From Reticulitermes lucifugus (taxonomy: Eukaryota; Arthropoda; Insecta; Blattodea; Rhinotermitidae), in contig JAKCWW010000495.1 in the NCBI GenBank assembly GCA_026260175.1, positions 7,053-45,713 of the forward strand: DNA of 38,661 nucleotides. Reading direction: 5' to 3'. Below are positions 31,871 to 38,661 of this stretch, piece by piece. The first letter of the stretch is position 1. The number at the start of each line of letters is the position of its first letter. The notes beneath the pieces are model-generated. The model was given only the letters and a program-made list of their open reading frames with translations, was not told where the DNA came from and searched no databases. The position numbers and the translations under genes were made by a program.

Positions 31871-33319
31871 GTTACATATAAATGAATAAATAGGACACAA
31901 GCAAGTACTTACTTGTATCCAGATAATATAGTTGAAAATTGTTTTAAGCAAAAAAAAGTATGCATGGGAACACCAAGTGGAAAGGCTGTGTAAAATTTAG
32001 AGGAGGAGGAAGATGAAACAATGTACATAGGAACACTTCATTGTATCCCATAGAATACTTTAGATAATAATGTAACCTTACGTGTAGAAAAGGATAATTT
32101 AAAATGAAAGACATGCATCGATAAACGTAATGGGTGTATTGGTAAAATCTGGTGTTAGCAGTCCCATCCAAAGGAATGTACTTGGGACTCAACAAATACA
32201 TTTGATTTCATTTCATTAAGTTTAGCGGAGCGTTGGTTTATATGTATGAGACTCTGTTTTCGAAAGAACAAGAAGGAGCATTATACGGCGAAGTACACTG
32301 ATGCTGTGCGTTTGTGCTATTGTGTGTGCGCCCACGTGCCCTAATCGTTTTAAAAAATATATGGCCGTCCACAAAAAATTGTAGGAGTTCATGAAATCCG
32401 AACATTTATTTTTCTAATGTCAACCTTAAAAAATCTCAATGTGATTGATTCTTTAAATTTTAAGTGACAATTATTTGAGACAGGAATTCTAAAACTTATA
32501 TGTTCATAGACTTCACAAGTCGTACTGCTTTTATTCAAGATAGTCGTCGTTTAAACAAAAAGTGACCTCAGTAATCGTGAACAATATTTTCGATTGCATA
32601 ATGACTGATTTAGGCGTATTAAGTATGTTATATTTGGAGTTGCTCTAAAAATTCTGTGCTTTTAAATATACTAAAGGATTTATGGTGCTTAGGCTTCAGG
32701 CTGCATTTTCCAACAGAAAGTAGTCTTACCAATAATCTTTGCGGTTTTAATCTTTCACATACTACTATTTAGCGGAGTTATCCATGATTATCAGGTGTTA
32801 AGTAAGGCCACAGCCTTGAGTGATCATTAAGCAACAACTTTAAGGGCTGTTGTATTTCTTCGGTACAAGAAAGATGATATATTGGCAGCAATTGAAATGT
32901 TTGCAGTCTTGCGTCTATTTATTCTTGTGTACTATTGAATTTGTAGAAATGTTACAGGTGTTAAGTAGCGGCTTTCAGGACACAAACGAGTACCTGTCTG
33001 TTACATACAGTCACAATGATCATGTGTACATGTGGTGACATCTGAGAATGTGTCGATATTTGTTTAAGAAGATTCGAACACAGAAAATTGTTCAACTGCA
33101 AATGGTCATTCCACAATATTTGCTTTTTATTTGTAAAAGCAGAAAGCGTTTTGATTAATGTCAATCACGTTCTGTGGTTGCGTATTTGAATTGGCGGAAC
33201 TCTGCAAATTGTGTGCGAAGTAAGAGATAATTGAAGCAAGGTTATGATGTGCCACGAATTATGTCAGTAGTAGATACGCTTTGTGTAATTAAGCAAAGAC
33301 CGCCTGACGATTAGAAACC
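31871..33319. other. anonymous AT-rich DNA, nothing recognised
   Basis: Short frames at 31944-32201 (-), 32850-33038 (+) and 32961-33164 (-) have no motif. No repeat family members were seen. Confidence 0.45.
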
Positions 33320-33575
33320 GGGATGACGTAGTCGGTATAGTGACTAGACTGCAGTTCCGAGGATTTGTGGGTAGATTCCCGGTAGGGGTATGAAATTTAT
33401 CTTACTCCCAAATTCGTCCATACCGGCTCTGGGGTCCACGTAGCCCCAGAATCAGTCTAGACCCTACGGAGAAAAGTATCTTGTCTCTGTCGGGAATCAA
33501 CCACTGATTTTTCATTTGCCCAACCCACAGCCACTTGCTATAACCACAACGCTATCCAGGCTCCCTTTAAGGGAC
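33320..33575. mobile_element. SINE-like element with tRNA-like modules at both ends, facing inward
   Basis: The plus-strand left end has GATGACGTAGTCGGTATAGT, then GTGGGTAGATTCCCGG as a B-box-like site. A centre with TTCGTCCATACCGGCTCTGG and GGTCCACGTAG follows, related to S1. The right end read on the minus strand starts GGAGCCTGGATAGCGTTGTG, then GTGGCTGTGGG and GTGGTTGATTCCCGAC, a second tRNA-like module. Either one SINE was inserted into another in opposite orientation, or this is a genuinely composite family. Confidence 0.5.
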
Positions 33576-33962
33576 TAGTATTTCCCATCTCTCCTTCCAT
33601 TCATTTCTTTTATTCCAACAGTACAATCCTCTCCTCCAATTGCTGTTGAATATGTTCTGCACATTGCGTTGAATCGTTATGGCTAGATAATGTGTGTACG
33701 TCCTTTTCTTTGTCACCCACTCAGAAACACAATTGGTCACGTGGCTGTTGGATTAGGTATCTTCCTTGCCACTTGTGTGGATGAACCACGTGTAATCTGA
33801 ATTATGAAGTTTTCCGCCGTTCAGAAATGCCGTGCTGTAGAGTAGCTGAAGGCGCCTGATAACAGTTGAAATACTGAGCTTGGCTATGGCAGTTTCGCAC
33901 TCATCGATTTTGCGTTTTAGTCACGTTCGCGAAATTGCGGAAAGTGACTACTAGCTTCGTCA

Positions 33963-33992
33963 TGCCTGCCTGCCTGCCTGTCCGTCCGTCCG
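33963..33992. repeat. compound (TGCC)n-(TCCG)n microsatellite
   Basis: Four TGCC units pass directly into about three TCCG units. It lies about 55 bp before the 80-bp tandem repeat. Confidence 0.93.
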
Positions 33993-34046
33993 CATGAAAC
34001 AGTTACAGATAACTATAAGATTCTATCAGAATTAACATTGTCTCTT

Positions 34047-34450
34047 GAGATTTCTCGAATCGTGGAGAAGTGTGTTCGACAATGACCTTTGTTTAGAATC
34101 ATTGTGCATTGCCAACAGTACGTTGAGATTTCTTATTTTATAGAAACATGTTTGATAAAAATCGTTGCACATAAAGATAGTGTCAGAATTACAGCGGTCC
34201 GAAGAAGTTTATCGGATTATGTGGACGCGTGTTAGCCGAGTATCTCTCTACAGAAGCACTGGGCAGTGACCGCACTGTCGTCATCTGTTGAGATTTACCG
34301 AATTATGCAGCCCCATATTTGACAAATATTTGTGCACAAAAACACTGGGCACTGACGGTGTTAAACATGTCGGGATTTTTTTGAAATAGAGTTCCCAAAA
34401 AATCGTGGCAGTGTTAGGTGAGTAGCTGCGAATTTCAGCTTTAATTGCAG
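34047..34450. repeat. degenerate tandem repeat, about 80 bp, five copies
   Basis: Units start with GAGATTT or a variant at 34047, 34125, 34204, 34290 and 34372, spacings of 78, 79, 86 and 82. Shared internal blocks include CGAATTATG, ATTTGACAAAT and CACTGGGCA(C/G)TGAC. Similarity between units is moderate (by eye about 60-65% in the better pairs), so the array is old. No coding reading is supported; zinc-finger spacing was considered and not found. Confidence 0.6.
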
Positions 34451-34517
34451 GAGTATGGTGAGGTTGTGGCTCTTGGTTCTGCGGCCTCAAATGAGTTTGT
34501 CATACCAACCCCCTAAT

Positions 34518-34606
34518 GACAGGCGAGTATGGAGCATTCATATTACACCAGTGCTCCATTTTGGCAGGAAAACACCGACGTACTCGGAGAGAAACCTGCC
34601 TTGGCG
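34518..34606 (-). mobile_element. SINE family S3, 3'-part fragment
   Basis: GAGTATGGAGCATTCATATT and CACCAGTGCTCCATTTTGGC resemble the S3 region AATGGAGCACCAGTGG (with a local duplication of the GGAGCA block). AAAACACCGACGTACTCGGA with GAGAAACCTGCC follows, as in the copies at 2060 and 11640. The tRNA-like head is missing. Confidence 0.55.
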
Positions 34607-36184
34607 TGACGGACTGGGGTGTCCCGAAAATTGTTTTTTCTAGTGCTGCTGATTTCAAGAAGATGAAACAGCTGCAGTGGGTTAGAATTTTTATCATTAT
34701 ATCTCTTAGTTATCCAATTTATTAATAAAATTACTATTCAGAAGAGCATGGGTGATCACTTGCTCAGAATTTGTGTTCAGCTTTGGTTCACTGTGGTGAT
34801 ATGATGAGATTTTGCTTTGGTTGTAGAATCTGACGATTTGACACCGCTTATAACAAATCTCGCCACTGGACACGAACGTGAACCAGTTCCATCTACCTCC
34901 CATCCTCTTTATAAGCTCTTTTTTTATATTCCTTCTAGATCGTTGCTAAAAGTAGATCCATTTCCAAGGTGTATGTGAGGGAACATTTAAGATAAAGAAT
35001 CAACCCTACAACAAGGATCGCCCCTTGATAGCTGTCCACGATTGCTTTAACGTCAGGAGGCCTCCTCCTCCGTCCCCATTATAATGACATGCTATTCTGT
35101 GGTGTCAAAAGTCTTGATTTACATTTGATTTTTTGGTAGAATAAAACATAAAATAAACAAACCGCCTGTAAAGTTTGAAATATTGCAAGGAATTAGGAGG
35201 AAAGTCACAAAAAAAAAATAAAAGCTCGGGTTTGCATGAAGATTGAACATTCTGTGTATTATCGGCCCAAATACTGCTCGCTGTTGTATCTCTTAATACT
35301 GAGGGTTACTGCAGAAATGTCTTGCATGTATATGTGGAATACAACTGTTTCTAAAAACATTCTTTATTGTGCGAAATTAATAACAGTTGTTTGGTTGATG
35401 TAAATAAAAGTTAACTAATCATTTCACTTAGAAACTCCATGCTTTCTCGAGTTGATGGCTCAGATTTCTGTGTCATCCTAAGGGAAGATAATAAGACACA
35501 GCTACAAAGAAGCGTAACTGTGTTTATTGCGTGAAAATTTTTTGGCACACCTTTCAGCAATTATAATTGCTGAAAGTTGTGCCACAAATAATTATCAGAA
35601 GCCACTTTTTTAATAAATTGCATACACAGATAATAATTTCGATATTAAGGAAGCTGAATTGTCGCTCAAGATATTTCGAATGTAAATCCTCCACTTTTTC
35701 CTTAATACGAATCCTTGTACTGGCAGGCAGTACTGCATGTACTGTGGTTTACTGGTAATTTTGGAGTTCTTCAGGTATATGTAAAGGCACTACATGGTCA
35801 TGAGAGTTCAATTACGCTTTTATGTCAGGAGGAAATCGCTCGTAATCAGGTTTTGGGTGCTTATACATATAGTTTTTACGAACTCTCAAATGAGAGAAAT
35901 GTTACAACATAAATAAATTCAAACTTATCCGCGAAAGTATTGAATAAGCTGTAGGATAAACGGCCAATTCCAAGGTTTCTATCTTACACAGGACGTCTTA
36001 AAAATACATGTAATATGGTGGAAGATTTAGAGTCTATATGGAGTGGAGCCGTTTTTAGAAAACAGTAGTCATTCAGGCTGTGAAAAAAATTGTTCTTTGC
36101 TTCGTAGAACTCGATAGTTATTGCGGTGTTTACAAGAGCTTGTTACCGAACCCTATCTTGAGTAAATTTTATCCAGAATATTCA
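34607..36184. other. anonymous AT-rich DNA with one long palindrome
   Basis: Short frames at 34706-34903 (-), 35567-35758 (+) and 35715-35912 (+) are unrecognised. The long palindrome at 35543 is listed separately. Confidence 0.45.
35543..35584. repeat. 42-bp nearly perfect palindrome
   Basis: Two 21-nt arms meet without a spacer at the centre AATTATAATT (35559-35568). Only the pair 35550/35577 mismatches. The outer ends are TGGCACA and TGTGCCA. It can form a cruciform in DNA or a hairpin in RNA. No second copy is seen in the window. Confidence 0.95.
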
Positions 36185-36280
36185 AGTCTTCTGGGACGTT
36201 AGCCGTGTCGAGTTTTAAAGACTCGTAATATTCATCCCTCGAAACGTCGGCAAGTAACATGGCGTAACATCCCAGAAGAT
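36185..36280 (+). ncRNA. foldback with hammerhead-family right half (copy F)
   Basis: On the plus strand CCTC (36237-36240) precedes GAA (36241-36243), palindrome ACGT (36244-36247), C36248 and GG, which is the canonical G12-A-A / stem III / C17 order. The family tail (..GGCGTAACATCCCAGAAGAT) follows. The left edge TCTTCTGGGACGTTAGCC (36187-36204) is an inverted copy of the tail end, making a foldback about 95 bp long. CTGAAGA and the left strand of stem II are not recognisable, so this is an incomplete motif. Confidence 0.4.
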
Positions 36281-36285
36281 CTAAA

Positions 36286-38157
36286 TCGTCAGCAACACCG
36301 CTGTGAGAACCTCAAATCTCGCAAAAGTACCGTTCACAACTACACACATTTCTTTTAAGTTTCCAACATTTTCAAATGGTCTCATCTTTCAGGCGTTTCG
36401 ACTACGGTTTCAATTACACGTCTCACCTCTCACATACGTACTGGCCTGCATGTCCAATATTTCGCTGCTAAGATATTGAATAGCTGCAGCACGTCAATAA
36501 ATGCACTTGCTTCCCTCTGGACGACTGTTTCGATTGACAACAAGCATTCTTCTTCTTTGTTGCCACATTCGGACCGCAGTTTTCCCCGAGGATAAATAAG
36601 CAGAATCTCTTACGCCGCAAAGTTTAACAATGCGTAGAGCATTACACTGACTCACGCATTACATCTTTGTGGCGCGGTTCTTTATACACAGAGAACGCGC
36701 TGTGTCTTTTTTTATCTGCAAGATATCAAAGAGAGTTAGATGTTGACATACGAGTATATGGACTCGTGAATATGACGTGTTATATTTCGAGATGAGAAAT
36801 GTCTAAGCAAATGGTTAACTGAGTCGGAGAGTCTTAAGATCTTGTGTCTGTGTGGACTGTTAAATATTAGCCTAGTATCATTACATATACACAAAGATTC
36901 AAGTTAATTCAGACAATATTCCATGTCGGTAGCCTGACTAACATTATAGTGACACATTTTTCATTCCGATATACTTTGTACACTTATCATTGTCTGTCAT
37001 ATCTCAAATTGTAACTAATGGCAAACGTAAAGTAGTCCCTGTTATTAATTAAGGAACTTTTCATGAATACGTGTGGGGGAATAGAGGTATTTCTCAGCCT
37101 TTCTTAGCCTTCTGCTCTAGATGGCGATGAGCGGATAGCTTGACTCCCCTGTCGCTTTGCTTCTGGGATATAACCCAAATACCCAGTGAGTAGATGGCTG
37201 GGGAACTTTTCTAAATTTGTTTCTTTTAACTCTTTCTGAGTTTGAAAGAAAAATACAGATGTGGAAAGGACTGAATACATCCTTAAATATTCGGATATTT
37301 GAGTAAAACAAAAATGCACAATTTGTTGCAGAGTTTACACAATGCAGGTATCCATTAAAACAATTTTGCCCTTCCGTCTACCACCTAAAAATGTAGAGAT
37401 TAAAATAAGTTAAGTAATTTTGTTCTTTTCACGGATGTGCCTGTAGTCTGCCACATTAAGGGAAGAAGGTAAATAGACTGAGGAATGTTAACGTAAATAG
37501 AAGTGGGAAGAAGCTAGAGACAAGGGCGTAATGAATATCTTAATTGCGTGTTCTGAGCTCCTTACGCTCTTGTGTTGATCTAATTAAAATGGAGATATGC
37601 GCGGCATGTAGCACGTGTGACTGAGACGAAAAATGTGTTGAAGTCTTACGTCTGAAAAACTGAAGAAACAGGAGACTTGGAAGACCTAGGTAAAGGTGGA
37701 AAGTATTGATTAAAAAGGGTTTTAACAAATAGGCTTGTAAGGTAGGATCTTGTTTCGTGTGGCAGGGGATAGATGGAAATGGCGGGTTTATGTCGATACG
37801 TCATTTAAAATTCAGTTTACATAAAAAGGTGGTGGATTTATTGGTTATCTGAGCAACTGTTAGCTTATAAATGTACACTATTCTTTATGGAGCTAGTTAG
37901 TTAGTTAGTTAGCTGGTACTCGAAATCATTCTCAGGAAACCAATTGTAACCTACGGACAATCTAAGTGATTCATACTGACTTCTGACTTATCTGATGCTA
38001 TGTAATTGAAAAACAGTGACAGTAGTAAGCGCGGAGGAGAGGTGAGCATGAAGTGTTAATTTATGTACAGTAATTACAATTATATTACACAAAATCGTGA
38101 TCCGACAAATGTACACTCTTTATTATCTGCTATTTAATAACAGTTTATATTAAAAAT
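36286..38157. other. anonymous AT-rich DNA
   Basis: Only short open frames (37104-37319 - and 37540-37728 -) and an AGTT microsatellite (37893-37912). TATTTCTCAGCCTTTCTTAG at 37088 hints at an hAT-like end but has no partner. Confidence 0.45.
37893..37912. repeat. (AGTT)n microsatellite
   Basis: About five TAGT units. Not the insect telomere repeat TTAGG. Confidence 0.9.
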
Positions 38158-38202
38158 AGTCCAACATGTTTCGAACTATGTTACAGTTCATCTTCAGGGA
38201 CT
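38158..38202 (-). ncRNA. hammerhead-type ribozyme candidate, best-preserved copy (G)
   Basis: Minus strand, 5' to 3'. Stem I left AGTCC (38202-38198). Core CTGAAGA (38197-38191), matching C3-U-G-A-N-G-A9. One extra U (38190). Stem II GAACT (38189-38185), 7-nt loop GTAACAT, AGTTC (38177-38173). G12-A13-A14 (38172-38170). Stem III as the 6-nt palindrome ACATGT (38169-38164). U17 (38163), giving the NUH triplet GUU. Stem I right GGACT (38162-38158), pairing perfectly with AGTCC. All conserved hammerhead positions are therefore met. An extra base after A9 is tolerated in some natural hammerheads. With no loop, stem III cannot close within one molecule; two RNAs, or two tandem units, would be required. 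In Penelope-like elements such minimal hammerheads are established knowledge. Identity here is inferred from sequence and pairing only. Confidence 0.55.
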
Positions 38203-38390
38203 CAATTGTTTATTACACCAGCTATAGACGTATGGTACTCATTAAAATACATAAGTTAGGTAGATAAAATGTCGCTAAGTTTGTTGAGTTTGTGGTCACT
38301 GTATCTGCTGCTTCGTGTTCACCATTTGTTTGTTAGTGATGTAATCAAGAAAATGTACGGTACAAATAACATAAAGTTTTACAATTATAT

Positions 38391-38550
38391 TCTCTCTTCA
38401 GAGATGTTCCGCAGCATAGATTGGTAGTTAGTTACGGCAGTTCGGGACAACGTGTCGGTCCTCTCTGCAAGGGTCAAGCAATCCGATAGGCTGTCCCGAA
38501 ACGTTGTAACTAACTACCACTCTACGCTGCGTAACATCTCAGAAGAGAGA
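38391..38550. repeat. inverted repeat of the hammerhead-family tail (copy H)
   Basis: Arms of about 59 bp, 38391-38449 and 38492-38550, are imperfectly complementary around a spacer of about 42 bp. The right arm on the plus strand starts CCCGAAACGTTGTAACTAAC, holding GAA (38498-38500), palindrome ACGT (38501-38504) and U17, then the family tail to ..AACATCTCAGAAGAGAGA. The left arm is the same tail inverted. Between the arms, GGG..CCC and AGC..GCT could form a longer stem II, but CTGAAGA is not evident. Ends are TCTCTCTTC / GAAGAGAGA. No target-site duplication was recognised. Confidence 0.8.
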
Positions 38551-38597
38551 AGATCTCATTTACACCGCGATGGAAGGCTGAAATCACGTATAAGTGC

Positions 38598-38661
38598 GGG
38601 TAAAAGGTAAAGCAATCCCATTACAGGCCTTGACAGGCCCTTAGGGCTCCAGGAGGTCGAG
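38598..38661 (-). mobile_element. SINE family S2 (copy 2), cut by window end
   Basis: Plus-strand GGGTAAAAGGTAAAGCAATC, then CTTGACAGGCCCTTAGGGCT and CCAGGAGGTCGAG, match the antisense terminus of the S2 copy at 31100-31145. The tRNA-like head should lie beyond the right edge. Confidence 0.8.

Noticed and set aside
34047-34450. C2H2 zinc-finger array (84-bp period)
   Set aside because: The period drifts between 78 and 86, the units contain stops, and no Cys/His spacing was found in any frame.
37893-37912. Telomeric repeat
   Set aside because: The unit is TTAG (4 bp), not the insect TTAGG, and the array is only about 20 bp.

Overview
Organism and content. The window looks like non-genic DNA from a draft insect genome. 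It is AT-rich by eye, contains one 141-base assembly gap, and carries no complete protein gene, no functional tRNA or rRNA gene and no operon-like structure. It holds interspersed repeats: several tRNA-derived SINE families, 3' ends of decayed non-LTR retrotransposons (LINEs), hAT-like transposon termini, microsatellites and one probable Penelope-like relic. Conceptual translations of the SINEs resemble spurious 'hypothetical proteins' that I associate with insect sets, especially cockroaches and termites (Blattodea). That placement is from memory, not from a search.

Layout. 1-4700: 41-bp tandem repeat, two S1 SINEs, one S3 SINE with target-site duplication (TSD), and two LINE 3' ends. 4700-9000: mostly anonymous, with a tRNA-like relic, an hAT-like terminus, a possible GIY-YIG/Penelope relic and a 43-bp duplication. 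9000-14800: TATG/ACAT microsatellite with 60-bp higher-order repeats, a textbook S3 SINE with 12-bp TSD, an S4 SINE with 12-bp TSD inserted beside a LINE relic and containing the gap, and an hAT-like terminus. 14800-25500: hAT-like relics, S1 and S3 copies, a LINE tail and two S5 SINEs. 25500-38661: one weak exon candidate, tRNA-like relics, an S2 SINE beside a LINE C-terminal relic, a SINE-like element with tRNA-like modules at both ends, an approximately 80-bp degenerate tandem repeat, several palindromes, and another S2 copy cut by the window end.

Most interesting signal. Eight places (549-600, 9047-9130, 14024-14106, 28441-28521, 29266-29346, 36185-36280, 38158-38202, 38391-38550) share all or part of one arrangement: CTGAAGA, one extra base, a short stem-loop, GAAA, a tiny palindrome, then NUH. 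This matches the core of a type-I hammerhead ribozyme with a stem III so short that it would form best between two RNA copies. The copy at 38158-38202 (minus strand) keeps all parts: 5-bp stem I, intact core, 5-bp stem II and a 6-nt self-complementary stem III. Stem II differs in sequence between copies but stays paired. Hammerheads are known in Penelope-like retroelements, and a possible Penelope endonuclease relic lies at 7200-7660. The ribozyme reading is inference from structure; no activity can be shown here.

A second structural observation is a 6-nt-loop hairpin in a module shared by SINE families S1 and S5, whose stem also shows compensatory changes.
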